A stretch of 40,560 bases of DNA from CAZWCE01 sp964632505 (GTDB taxonomy: Bacteria > Planctomycetota > Planctomycetia > Pirellulales > Thermoguttaceae), in assembly GCA_964632505.1 (NCBI GenBank), contig CAZWCE010000027.1:1-40560 (forward strand), in the 5' to 3' direction. The position numbers and the translations under genes are program-made. This document shows, piece after piece, positions 8,088 to 16,589 of the stretch (positions are counted from its first letter, which is position 1; each line of letters opens with the position of its first letter). The notes under the pieces were generated by a model. The model worked only from the letters and a program-made list of their open reading frames with translations. It made no database searches and had not been told where the DNA came from.

Positions 8088-8543
8088 ATGAAACGACGGC
8101 TTTCTGACGGCATATTTCGGCTCGGTTCCGTTTCCCTTCTTCTTGCTCTTGGCCTGGTGTTGTTGGTCGGTTGTGGCGAAAAAGGACCGAAACGCTACGA
8201 CATTTCCGGCAAGGTGACGTACGGGGGACAGCCGATTCCCGCCGGTTCGATCACGTTCATTCCCAGTGGCGGCAACCAAGGACCCGCCGGTACCGCGATT
8301 ATCGAGGACGGGTCCTACGACACCGGATCCGACGGAACCGGACATGTCGGCGGGACGCATCGCGTGGTCATCACCGGTCTGAGCGGAGCCGGCGACGACG
8401 AGTTCTTCCCGGAAGGAAAGCCGCTGTTTTCCGACTATGAGATCGAAATCGATCTGCCGCAGGAAGAAACCACCGAGGACTTCGAAGTTCCCGGGGATCT
8501 GGAAGCTCCCGAACCTTCCGCCAATATGGATCATGGTCCGTGA
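8088..8543 (+). CDS. Small lipoprotein with transthyretin-like / carboxypeptidase-regulatory-like domain
   Basis: A 151-residue protein of the type that follows DUF1559 genes in planctomycetes. The N-terminus is basic (MKRR), then a hydrophobic helix ending in a lipobox LVGC, so the mature N-terminal Cys at about residue 28 should be lipidated. RYDISGKVTYGGQPIPAGSITFIPS is the standard opening of the beta-sandwich domain, and GTHRVVITG a later strand. The C-terminal 35 residues are acidic and Pro-rich. The ATG at 8088 gives a proper signal peptide, unlike the longer frame from 8034. Probably co-transcribed with the DUF1559 gene across the 7978-8009 hairpin. Role unknown. Confidence 0.85.
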   Translation: MKRRLSDGIFRLGSVSLLLALGLVLLVGCGEKGPKRYDISGKVTYGGQPIPAGSITFIPSGGNQGPAGTAIIEDGSYDTGSDGTGHVGGTHRVVITGLSGAGDDEFFPEGKPLFSDYEIEIDLPQEETTEDFEVPGDLEAPEPSANMDHGP

Positions 8544-8551
8544 GAATCGCC

Positions 8552-8594
8552 GATGTCGCCGAACGGCGTTTTTCGCCTACGGCGGCATCTTTTT
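8552..8594 (+). terminator. Intrinsic terminator after the lipoprotein gene
   Basis: Stem GATGTCGCCG/CGGCGGCATC (8552-8561 with 8580-8589, one G-U) contains an inner GGCG/CGCC stem and is followed directly by TTTTT. It lies between the convergent lipoprotein and pyrE genes, 8 nt after the lipoprotein stop. Confidence 0.8.
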
Positions 8595-8618
8595 CCTTGG
8601 CAAGCCTAACGGGCTTCT

Positions 8619-9185
8619 TCAAGCGGCGGGAGGGTCGATTCCGAAATCACGAATCGTCAGTAGCGAGGCCAGGGAGTAGCCTTTTTTCTCGAACGCTTCC
8701 CGGCCTCCTTCCATACGATCGATGATGGCGATCACCTGCTCGACTTTCATGCCGGCCGCTTCCACCCGCTCGATCGCCTTCAGGGAAGATCCCCCCGTGG
8801 TGACCACGTCCTCGACGATCACCACCCGATCGCCTTCAGAGACCGGGCCCTCGATGTATTGATCGGTCCCGTGCCCCTTGCTCTCTTTGCGGACCATGAA
8901 TCCGCGAAGGGGACGCTTGCCCTCGACCGCCGACATGGTGATCACCGCGGCGGTGATGGGGTCCGCCCCGATCGACATCCCCCCGACCGCATCCGGCCAA
9001 GGCTCGCCCTCTTCCAGCAGCGCGAGGATCCCTTCCCCGATCAGTCGGGCTCCCTCGGCGTCGAGCGTCACCTGCTTCCCGTCGAGGTAATAGCTTGCTT
9101 TCTTCCCGGAAGCGAGCGTGAAGTCACCGAATTTGAGGGATTTTTCGCGGATCAAGGACACCAGTTTCTCTTTCTCGTACACCAT
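8619..9185 (-). CDS. pyrE: Orotate phosphoribosyltransferase
   Basis: Converts orotate and PRPP to orotidine 5'-monophosphate in pyrimidine synthesis; cytoplasmic dimer. The PRPP-binding motif is VVIVEDVVTTGGS (121-133). The mobile catalytic loop with RKESKGHGTDQ (99-109) carries the usual basic residues. FGDFTLASGKKASYYLDGK near the N-terminus (19-37) is the typical PyrE opening. Product of 188 residues, normal for the short bacterial form. The ATG at 9185 follows a GGGAGAG Shine-Dalgarno; the upstream extension in the frame is unsupported. No other pyr gene is adjacent. Codirectional with the L,D-transpeptidase gene 203 bp upstream. Confidence 0.93.
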   Translation of the reverse strand: MVYEKEKLVSLIREKSLKFGDFTLASGKKASYYLDGKQVTLDAEGARLIGEGILALLEEGEPWPDAVGGMSIGADPITAAVITMSAVEGKRPLRGFMVRKESKGHGTDQYIEGPVSEGDRVVIVEDVVTTGGSSLKAIERVEAAGMKVEQVIAIIDRMEGGREAFEKKGYSLASLLTIRDFGIDPPAA

Positions 9186-9388
9186 TTCTCTCCCAGGGGG
9201 CAAGAGGCTGCTTCGGCAAGTAGTTTCCAGGCAGGGACCGGACCGGGTGCGAAGACACCCGCAGGCCACACGGCCAAGATTTTACGAGAGAAATCGCTTT
9301 CCGACAAGGAGCGGCGAGCGCAAAAACGCCGCGGAAAGCAGCTCGGTGGGGACTGGCCGCATCGCAAAGAAGAATTCACCGAAAAGAG

Positions 9389-11644
9389 TTACCGCACGAT
9401 GGTGACCCGGGAGCCTATGGTGAGAATGTCGAACACATCTTCCGCGTCCCGGTCGCCCAGACAGATCATGCCTTTGGCGTTGGAGTTGCCGATGCAAGAA
9501 GGATCGTGGGTCCCGTGGATACCGATCTCGTGATTCAGTCCGATCCAACGTTCGCCCAGCGGATTGTTCGGATCATCGGCATCGATACGGCCTTCCGGTC
9601 CGATGAACGGCGGATTCACCCTCTTCTCCTGGACGGTGTATTCCCCTTCGAGCCCGACCTGGTTCCGGCCGACGCCGATTCGGAACCGTCCGGCGTAATA
9701 GCCCCGCTCTCCCAAGGTGAGAAGCAGTTCATGGGCATCGAGATCGACGCGGGCATGAAAAGGACCGCGAACGACTTTCAAGGTCTGCCCTTCGGAAAGC
9801 GAGCCGTGAGGTGGAAGGCCGTTGATCTTCCGGAGAAGCTCCGAGGTGACGTTGTATTTTGCGGCGATCTCCTTCAAGGTTTCTCCAGCGGAAACCTGGT
9901 GAGCCGGCTCCAGCACCGGTTGTCGGGAATAGATCACCACACCGGCCAAATAATCGAGCATCTGGGTGATGGCACGGCGTTCTTCGGCGTTCAGTCCCGC
10001 CAAGTCGTAATGGGGACTCAATCGCTCAAGGGCTTTGCCGTGTTCACCAGAGTTGCAGAGCTCCTGCATCGCTTGGAGAAAATCGACGACCTGCTTGCGG
10101 ACTTCGCCTCCGGTGAAGTGCATCGGAGGAGGTTGCGGTGCTCCGGCGGAAGAGGCCACCGGCGGATTCGCGGGCGCCTCCTGCTCGAGTGGATTCATCA
10201 ACTCCGACGTTTCGGGGGGGATCCCCCTATTGCTCGCCTGATGGTTCGGTGCTTGTCGGGGAATCGGCATTTCACCTTCGGGAGGAGCAAGTGATTTTTC
10301 CTGCGGCATTTCCACGGTAGGTTCCGAAGGAGGTCCGGGGGAGCCGTAGACGGAATCGTTTTCGGACAGAGGATCCAGCGGCGCATCCCCGGAAGCGGCC
10401 GGCACCGAATCGTCGGCGAACTGATTCCAATTTCCCGCATCCAAGGAGTTGGTATTCGACGATGCCGAAGCGAACCCGGCCTCGCTGGGATCATTCGAAG
10501 TCATTCCCGTGTCCGGTTCGTCTGGCGGTGAAGCGTTGGGAGTGCCGGTCGATGAATCTTCCGCCATCCTGGGAGAGACCGCCGGAGTGGTGTCGGGCAA
10601 GGCCCCGAGAGGCGGCATGCCGGGAGGTGGAGATTCCGACGGAGCTTTGGCGTTGATTTCAGGATTGGAACCCTCTGTAGCGGATGGGGGATTTCCGGGC
10701 AGCGGTTCCTCTTGTTTTCGGCCGATGCGTGGTCCCTGGAGGCCGGAGGTTTGACCGGAAATCGAAGGGGCGCCCCCGATCGAAGGACTGGAATCTCCTC
10801 GGGCCATCTGCTCATGGCGTGGGGCCAAGCCTCCGATTCCAGGCGGTCCGGCGATTTCACTTTCTGATGGCCCACTCGACGACTCGGAAGCCGGGATGGA
10901 ATCGAAATCATCTCGTGGAGCCGATGCTGTTGTAGGCGGCGCAGCCGGGGGAGCGTAGGGGATTTCGTTGTCCAGGCTTGCGGCATCGGGATTTCCCGAA
11001 TGATCCTCAAACGGAAGTGCGCTGGAGGCCTCGGGGGAGGACGTTCCCTCTCCGCCGACGGCGGGAGCCGAGAACGGTGGGGCTTCTCCGGCGACGGGTT
11101 CAGGGCTGGAGCCATACGATGCGGCCGCCGCCGATGCTTCCACCGGGGGCATCGTCTCCTCCAGTTCCGCCGAGGGGACCGAACGCGACATGGCACCGGG
11201 AACATTCTCGAAAGGCACTTGCGTCGAGACGGAGTCCGGTCCTCCGGTGGTTTCCGGGAAGGAACCTTCAGCGAGAGAGGAATGTGTGGCGGAAGATACT
11301 TCGGCGGCCTCTTGCGCATCGGGGAGGCTGTCGGAGGCGAACATCGGAGGGACGCTCGAGGAACCTGAGGCAGACGAACCGGCAAGCGATCCCGGGGGCG
11401 TGGAACTCGCCTCGCCCAGCGAGATGTCGTTCAATGGAGCCAGTTCTCCGGATTCGGTGAACAGCGCCCCGGACGGCGTATCGCTGCCCGGTCCGCCGAG
11501 ATTCATTCCCGATTCCTCGAGTTCGCGGCGCAGCGAATCGGGAAAGGCCTCTTCTTTGCCGACTTCCCCACAAATGATGGTGTACGCGCCGTAGCCGGCG
11601 AACGCCAGGACCACGACCACCAGAATCCCCTTCATAGCCTTCAT
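9389..11644 (-). CDS. Membrane-anchored LysM / L,D-transpeptidase (YkuD) protein with long disordered linker
   Basis: A 751-residue cell-wall enzyme candidate. Residues 4-24 form an N-terminal membrane anchor. About 35-515 is a low-complexity Pro/Ser/Gly/Glu/Ala-rich linker. A LysM domain spans 582-626 (VSAGETLKEIAAKYNVTSELL), then a YkuD domain from about 629 to the end. The conserved His is in GIHGTHD (710). The usual catalytic box S-x-G-C-I-R-M reads AKGMICLGDRDA, so Met726 sits where Cys is expected and a Cys (728) occurs two residues later. The family forms 3-3 peptidoglycan cross-links or attaches proteins to peptidoglycan. Start: ATG at 11644 has GGAGG 6 nt upstream, better than the TTG at 11662. 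The divergent neighbour is the zinc-ribbon gene. Confidence 0.82.
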   Translation of the reverse strand: MKAMKGILVVVVLAFAGYGAYTIICGEVGKEEAFPDSLRRELEESGMNLGGPGSDTPSGALFTESGELAPLNDISLGEASSTPPGSLAGSSASGSSSVPPMFASDSLPDAQEAAEVSSATHSSLAEGSFPETTGGPDSVSTQVPFENVPGAMSRSVPSAELEETMPPVEASAAAASYGSSPEPVAGEAPPFSAPAVGGEGTSSPEASSALPFEDHSGNPDAASLDNEIPYAPPAAPPTTASAPRDDFDSIPASESSSGPSESEIAGPPGIGGLAPRHEQMARGDSSPSIGGAPSISGQTSGLQGPRIGRKQEEPLPGNPPSATEGSNPEINAKAPSESPPPGMPPLGALPDTTPAVSPRMAEDSSTGTPNASPPDEPDTGMTSNDPSEAGFASASSNTNSLDAGNWNQFADDSVPAASGDAPLDPLSENDSVYGSPGPPSEPTVEMPQEKSLAPPEGEMPIPRQAPNHQASNRGIPPETSELMNPLEQEAPANPPVASSAGAPQPPPMHFTGGEVRKQVVDFLQAMQELCNSGEHGKALERLSPHYDLAGLNAEERRAITQMLDYLAGVVIYSRQPVLEPAHQVSAGETLKEIAAKYNVTSELLRKINGLPPHGSLSEGQTLKVVRGPFHARVDLDAHELLLTLGERGYYAGRFRIGVGRNQVGLEGEYTVQEKRVNPPFIGPEGRIDADDPNNPLGERWIGLNHEIGIHGTHDPSCIGNSNAKGMICLGDRDAEDVFDILTIGSRVTIVR

Positions 11645-11951
11645 GACCGTCCTCCATGACAAGTCATTTTTTCACACTCGGTATCTTGCTGGTCCCCAAA
11701 AATCGCCCCAAAGAGGCGATCATCGAGGCTCATTTCGGATGGAAATCTTCCGCTGTTTCCCACTCCGTTTCATGTTTCGCCGCTCGGAAACACACCGGCC
11801 ATTCCAGGCCCTCGTTTCCACGTTCGGCAAGACGCATTATACTGGATCTCTCCCGGCGGCGATTGTTCGAAACCGGAACCCCGTGATATTGCGCGTTTGC
11901 AATGGCACTGTGTTTTCCGAGAATTTCACCCGTTTTTGATCAGGTTTTCCG
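11645..11951. other. Divergent intergenic region
   Basis: No gene recognised. It holds the candidate promoter at 11815-11843 and a near-palindromic TGACAAGTCA around 11657-11666 just upstream of the L,D-transpeptidase Shine-Dalgarno. Open frames here are short and lack family features. Confidence 0.5.
11815..11843 (+). promoter_or_regulatory. Candidate promoter for the zinc-ribbon gene
   Basis: TTTCCA (11815-11820), 17-bp spacer, TATACT (11838-11843). It predicts a leader of about 100 nt before the ATG at 11952. The -35 matches consensus at 4 of 6 positions and the -10 at 5 of 6. Confidence 0.4.
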
Positions 11952-12218
11952 ATGCCCGATGCCCATGACGATTACGACATCTACCCGGAAGAGTATCTCG
12001 ATGAAGCATTCGACGAGGAAAACTTGACGGAAACCTGTCCTTCCTGCGGCGAGGATATCTACGAAGATGCCGTCCGATGTCCCTACTGCGGCGATTACGT
12101 CACCTTTTCCACCCGGGGGTATCCGTGGAATCGGCGTCCGATGTGGTGGGTTCTCTTGGCGCTTCTGGGTATCGTCGCGACGGTACTCACCCTTTCCGGA
12201 CTGAGCGGATTCTTCTGA
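11952..12218 (+). CDS. Small zinc-ribbon single-pass membrane protein
   Basis: An 88-residue protein. An acidic Asp/Glu/Tyr-rich N-terminus (1-27) leads into a zinc ribbon with two Cys pairs, CPSCG (29-33) and CPYCG (43-47). The C-terminal hydrophobic segment WWVLLALLGIVATVLTLSGL (65-84) is a membrane helix. This is a C-tail-anchored arrangement, with the ribbon probably in the cytoplasm. Similar small proteins are common in planctomycetes and have no assigned function. It may recruit a partner to the membrane, but nothing in the sequence names it. It stands alone between a divergent and a convergent neighbour. Confidence 0.75.
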   Translation: MPDAHDDYDIYPEEYLDEAFDEENLTETCPSCGEDIYEDAVRCPYCGDYVTFSTRGYPWNRRPMWWVLLALLGIVATVLTLSGLSGFF

Positions 12219-12504
12219 ATTCCCGCCAAAAACAACTTCTCGTCGAGGAGCTTACTCCAATCGCTCAGCAAGATCCAGAGCAATCCGGGACGTTTGGACC
12301 TTTTTTCAGAAAATGGTGGGAGAGATCTTGGTGTGGGGCGATGGCGGTCGATGTGGCACCAAGGAGGGAAAAGGATTCACGGTCGCGGAGGTCGTGACGC
12401 CTCGGTTCCGGCATTCGGGCAGGGAGGCCACCTCTCGGACAGCGACCTCGCTACACTACTTTGCGATGTTCAATCGAAGGAATCACCAGAGGCGCGCGGT
12501 CCCG

Positions 12505-13830
12505 CTATTCGTGTCGGAGCGCTTCGATCGGATCCATCTTCGCGGCGCGCATCGCCGGATAGATGCCGAAGATGACTCCGATCATCACGGAAATGCCGAA
12601 CGCCAGCGGAATCGAGGCGGGAACGATGATCGGCTTGATATCCTGGACGACCGGGGGGAGTTGAGCAACGACCTCAGGCATCGATTGCTCGATCATTTGC
12701 ATCGCCATCCCCGTGACGGGACGGCAAGTCAACCCGATCAGGACGCCGGTCAGTCCGCCGACGACCGAGAGGACGATCGTTTCGACCAAAAACTGGCGGA
12801 TGATGTCGCTTCGCTTGGCTCCAAGGGCCCGCCGGATGCCGATTTCGCGCGTCCGCTCGGTGACCGTTGCCAGCATGATGTTCATGATGCCGATGCCTCC
12901 CACGACGAGTGAAATCGCCGCGATGAGCCCCATGAAAATAATGAACATCATCCGGGTGGTTTTCGCCTGTTCCAGGAGTTCCAGCGGCACGGTCACGCCG
13001 TAATCTTCCAAACGGTGATGTTTCTCGAGTGTCATCTTGATCAGTTCCGAGGTCTCCATGACGTTGTCGACATCGTCGATGCGGAGCGTGATTTGCGAAA
13101 GTTCGACAATCTCCCCCTGAATCGAACCACTTCCGAACTGAACGATCTGGTCGCCGATCCGCGACCAAAGGGTACTGATGGGGATGTAGACGTCCTTCGA
13201 GAAATCCTTCGCCGCCAGCGAACCGCCGATCCCGGCCGACGGAGCCCGAGGCTTGAGCACTCCGACCACCACGTAATAATATTGCTCCACGCGGATGGAA
13301 CGGCCGATCGGGTTTTCGAACGGAAAAAGCCGCTCCGCCACGCCCGCGCTGAGAACGCAGTGATTGAGCTTATTCCGCTCCTCGAGATCGGTCAGGAAAT
13401 GGCCTCGATCGATCTCCAGATTTGTGATGTTTGCGTATTCCGGTGAACAACCGACCAATGTGCCGTCGATCTCGCGGCCGGCATAGCCGAATGTCTGACG
13501 GATTTCTCGAACCGGAATGGCGCGTTTGATGGTCGGGATCGTTTCCGAGAGACGCTCGTAATCGGCCCGGGTGATTCCGTAGGGGACGAGCCCCCGTGTC
13601 GACCCGGTGACCTCTTGCGAGGGCTTGATGGTACGGACGATGATGTTATCGGCCCCAAGACTGGCAATCTGTTCCTGCGCCTTCGCGCTGATGCCTTCTC
13701 CGATCGCCAACAGCCAAATGACGCTCGCCACGCCGATGAAAATGCCCAACACCGTCAACAGCGAGCGCAGCGGATGCAATAGGAGACTCTTCACGCCAAG
13801 TTGCCAGGTACGAATCCAGAGTGTGAACAT
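12505..13830 (-). CDS. MacB/FtsX-type ABC transporter permease
   Basis: Membrane subunit of a MacAB-like ABC exporter, 441 residues. TM1 (about 18-42, LLTVLGIFIGVASVIWLLAIGEG) is followed by a MacB-type periplasmic domain to about residue 290. Three more membrane helices follow: the FIIFMGLIAAISLVVGGIGI block with its family motif NIMLATVTERTREIGIRRALGA, then VLSVVGGLTGVLIGLT, then a last helix ending in IYPAMRAAKMDPIEALRHE. The classical C-terminal coupling motif (DPIEALR) is intact. No ATPase domain is fused, unlike E. coli MacB; the ATPase is encoded separately 213 bp upstream. Last gene of the three-gene exporter group. Confidence 0.9.
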   Translation of the reverse strand: MFTLWIRTWQLGVKSLLLHPLRSLLTVLGIFIGVASVIWLLAIGEGISAKAQEQIASLGADNIIVRTIKPSQEVTGSTRGLVPYGITRADYERLSETIPTIKRAIPVREIRQTFGYAGREIDGTLVGCSPEYANITNLEIDRGHFLTDLEERNKLNHCVLSAGVAERLFPFENPIGRSIRVEQYYYVVVGVLKPRAPSAGIGGSLAAKDFSKDVYIPISTLWSRIGDQIVQFGSGSIQGEIVELSQITLRIDDVDNVMETSELIKMTLEKHHRLEDYGVTVPLELLEQAKTTRMMFIIFMGLIAAISLVVGGIGIMNIMLATVTERTREIGIRRALGAKRSDIIRQFLVETIVLSVVGGLTGVLIGLTCRPVTGMAMQMIEQSMPEVVAQLPPVVQDIKPIIVPASIPLAFGISVMIGVIFGIYPAMRAAKMDPIEALRHE

Positions 13831-14043
13831 AGTGCTTCGCGTCGTTCGGAAATCATTTAGGTAGGAATGGAAGGGAAGGATTCATGGTCGCATCCGTCGG
13901 GGCCCTCGGTTCCGGCATAGCCGCTTGGAAAGCATTGTCTTCCGAGGGGCGTCCTCGCGACACGATGTTGCGACACATCAAAAACGCGGCCGTGGCCTTT
14001 CTCCCGGGCGTGAATCTCGCCGGGAGAGATTCCGGTCAAAGGG

Positions 14044-14730
14044 TCAGTGGCCGTTTCGGCGATCCGATTCCACCCAACCGTCCTTGAGCCGGATGATACG
14101 TTTGCTCCGGGCGCCCACATCGTCCTCATGGGTGACCATGATGATCGTTCTTCCTTCTTCGTTCAACTGATCGAGCAAATCGAGGATTTCGTTGGTGGTG
14201 ACCGAATCGAGGTTTCCGGTCGGTTCGTCGGCCAGGATGAAGTAGGGGTTGTTGATCAAGCTCCTGGCGATCGCCACTCGTTGCTGTTGTCCCCCGGAAA
14301 GTTGCGTTGGTCGGTGATCCAGCCGATCGCCCAGCCCCACCAATTGAGCCAATTCATGGCATCGCTTTCGCGATTGCCGGTTGATGGATCCCTGATAAAA
14401 TAGGGGAACCTCGATGTTTTCGAGCACGGTGAGCTGAGGAATCAGGTTATACGCCTGGAAGACGAATCCGATGCGGGTCGCACGAATCGTCGAGAGGCTG
14501 TCGTCATCGAGCTGGGAGACGTTGTCGTTTCCCAGCATGATGGTTCCGGTGCTGGGTCGGTCGAGACAGCCCAATAAATTCAGTAGGGTGCTCTTGCCCG
14601 AACCGGAGGCGCCCATCACGGCGACGTAATCTCCTTCGGGAATTTCCAGGGAAACTCCCTGCAATGCCCGAACCGTCTCTCCTTTGAGGACGTACTCCTT
14701 GACGACTTCCTCGGTTTTGGCGGCGAACAT
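14044..14730 (-). CDS. ABC transporter ATPase, LolD/MacB class
   Basis: Cytoplasmic motor for the adjacent permease, 228 residues. Walker A GASGSGKST (40-48), Q-loop Gln92, signature LSGGQ (144-148), Walker B ILADEP (165-170) and H-loop His201 are all intact, and TGNLD after Walker B marks the LolD/MacB/FtsE group. The start codon overlaps the stop codon of the fusion-protein gene as TGATG at 14730, so translation is probably coupled. Downstream lies a 213-bp gap without a credible gene, then the permease. Substrates of this class include lipoproteins, peptides and macrolides; which applies here is unknown. Confidence 0.93.
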   Translation of the reverse strand: MFAAKTEEVVKEYVLKGETVRALQGVSLEIPEGDYVAVMGASGSGKSTLLNLLGCLDRPSTGTIMLGNDNVSQLDDDSLSTIRATRIGFVFQAYNLIPQLTVLENIEVPLFYQGSINRQSRKRCHELAQLVGLGDRLDHRPTQLSGGQQQRVAIARSLINNPYFILADEPTGNLDSVTTNEILDLLDQLNEEGRTIIMVTHEDDVGARSKRIIRLKDGWVESDRRNGH

Positions 14731-16589
14731 CAGCGGGCGCCCCCTTCCCGTCCGCCACCGGGATTGCCCTGGGGCCGTCCGCCGCCGGAACCGGTTCCCG
14801 GCTTTCGATCGTCTCCGCCGGAAGTCCCGCCTTCTCCGGGAGGTCCCCCGCTGTTCGGACGGGCAGCCTGCATTTTCTGGATCGCCGCCGAGATCTCCTT
14901 CTCGGACACTTTGCCGTCGGAGTCGGCATCGATCTGTTCAAACCTCGACTGCATCGGTCCCGGCAGCTCCTCCTTGGTCAAACTACCGTCGCTGTTCTTG
15001 TCGAGTTGGGAGAACCTTGAGCCGGAACCGGAAGCCCCTTGTTTTTCCCCGTCTTCTTTCTCAGAGGTGTTTTTCTTTTTCTTCGACGAGCCGACCAGCG
15101 GACGCGAGGTTTGGCCTTTGCCCAGCTCCGGCAAATCAACTTTGCCTCGATATTGCCAGGCTCCCATGACGACCGCCTCCCCTTCCTCCAAACCGGATTC
15201 GATCACCACCACCTTGTCGTTGGTCGGTCCGACTTCGACCTTACGCTTGTCCCATACGCCTTCCCGGTAGGTCAGGCAATAGGTTTTGCCCCCATGCTCG
15301 AAAATGCACTGGACCGGCAAGAGCAGCACGTCGGGCAGTTCACGAACGCGGATTTTCACTTCCGCGGTCAAGCCGGGCCGGATGCCCTTGGGCGGATCCA
15401 CGATGGCGATGGTCGTTTCGTATTCCTTCGAGGCCGATCCGAAGTGGCCGGTCGGTTCCGGATATTCGTTGACATCCTTGACGACGCCCTGAAAAACCTC
15501 ATCGGAAAACGCCTCCAGCCGCACGGAACTTTCCATGCCGACTTCCACCAGCGAGATGCTCGCCTCGTTGATCGTCGCTTCCACTTGCATCTGGCTCGGG
15601 TCGGGCAGCTTGATGATGATTTGTCGCTCGCGGACCTGGGTTCCTTCCTCGATGATCGTCTCGTTGCGTCCCCATCGGTTCGTCTCGTTCGCGTACACCA
15701 CCTGGCCCGCTTCAGGGGCGAAGATCTTGCAGTTCTCGAACTGTTCTTGGTAATGCGCCAACCGCTCCTGATCGAGTTCGTAGCTGTGCTCCTCCGAGGC
15801 GAGGTTCGCCTTGGCGGTTTCGATACTCGCGTTGAGTTGCTTGACCATCTTCTCCTTGGTGTAATTGATGAGCACTTCCTGTTCGAGTTGTGCGGCGGCC
15901 AGCGCATTCAGTGCCTGTTCATAAGCGAATTCCGCTGCGTCGACTTGCATGTCGGTCACGTAACCCCGAGACTGGAGATCGCGCGTGAACCGCAAATTCT
16001 CCGCCTCGCGCCGCTTCGTTTCCTCGGCGTCGAAGATCTTGTTCTTGATCGTGCGAAGCTCCTGGATGAACTTTCCCTTGACGTATTCATCGTACTCCAG
16101 CTCCGCCGTGCGAAGATCCACCTCCGCCTGGGTCACCTGGGCCTTGCTCGTGTTGCAAACGATCTGTTGCTGCGTCACCTTCTCCTCCAGGTTCGAGGAA
16201 TCGAGCTCGCAGAGAAGATCGCCTTTCTGAACGTTCGTTCCCTCGGGAATGATCCAGATGATCGTCGTGCCGCCGGAACTTTCCACCTCGCAACGAATAT
16301 CGACGTTGCTGCCGCTTTCGACGCTTCCGCGTTCGGTGATGTCGTGAACGAACCGATCCCGCTGGACCGTCTCCATCAGCGGAGCTTCCTCCTGGAGATT
16401 TCCGCCGAACTTGCTCCAACTGTACCAACCGACTCCTCCCACCAGAGCCAGGACCAAGAGAGAAATCACGATCACGCGAGCTGCCGAACCGGACCGGCGG
16501 CCGAGAAGGCCGTGATCGGGGACACTTCGCGAAAGACCATGCTGCATGTCGGTCGTCCGGGAAAAAATCGGGAATGGAGAAAAAGACAT
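14730..16589 (-). CDS. HlyD/MacA-type membrane fusion protein with C-terminal EF-hand pair
   Basis: Periplasmic adaptor of the tripartite exporter, 619 residues. One N-terminal membrane helix (about 37-57, VIVISLLVLALVGGVGWYSW) is followed by a first lipoyl half (VESGSNVDIRCEVESSGGTTI), a long coiled-coil hairpin (about 140-290) and a second lipoyl half with KIFAPEAGQVVYANE. The beta-barrel part has IKLPDPSQMQVEATINE. Fused after the membrane-proximal domain are a Lys/Ser-rich linker and two EF-hand loops, DKNSDGSLTKEE (530-541) and DADSDGKVSEKE (554-565), then a Gly-rich tail. EF-hands are not part of the usual family. Start: ATG at 16589 with an AGGAAAGG Shine-Dalgarno; the frame continues upstream without family features. 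Confidence 0.88.
   Translation of the reverse strand: MSFSPFPIFSRTTDMQHGLSRSVPDHGLLGRRSGSAARVIVISLLVLALVGGVGWYSWSKFGGNLQEEAPLMETVQRDRFVHDITERGSVESGSNVDIRCEVESSGGTTIIWIIPEGTNVQKGDLLCELDSSNLEEKVTQQQIVCNTSKAQVTQAEVDLRTAELEYDEYVKGKFIQELRTIKNKIFDAEETKRREAENLRFTRDLQSRGYVTDMQVDAAEFAYEQALNALAAAQLEQEVLINYTKEKMVKQLNASIETAKANLASEEHSYELDQERLAHYQEQFENCKIFAPEAGQVVYANETNRWGRNETIIEEGTQVRERQIIIKLPDPSQMQVEATINEASISLVEVGMESSVRLEAFSDEVFQGVVKDVNEYPEPTGHFGSASKEYETTIAIVDPPKGIRPGLTAEVKIRVRELPDVLLLPVQCIFEHGGKTYCLTYREGVWDKRKVEVGPTNDKVVVIESGLEEGEAVVMGAWQYRGKVDLPELGKGQTSRPLVGSSKKKKNTSEKEDGEKQGASGSGSRFSQLDKNSDGSLTKEELPGPMQSRFEQIDADSDGKVSEKEISAAIQKMQAARPNSGGPPGEGGTSGGDDRKPGTGSGGGRPQGNPGGGREGGAR

Noticed and set aside
9296..9339. 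Nested inverted repeats (GCTTTCCG/CGGAAAGC and GCGGCG/CGCCGC) between the L,D-transpeptidase and pyrE genes
   Set aside because: No T-run follows on the minus strand, so it is not a convincing terminator. Recorded as structure only.
12219..12504. Possible gene or terminator between the zinc-ribbon and permease genes
   Set aside because: Only short frames without Shine-Dalgarno or motifs, and no hairpin with a T-run.
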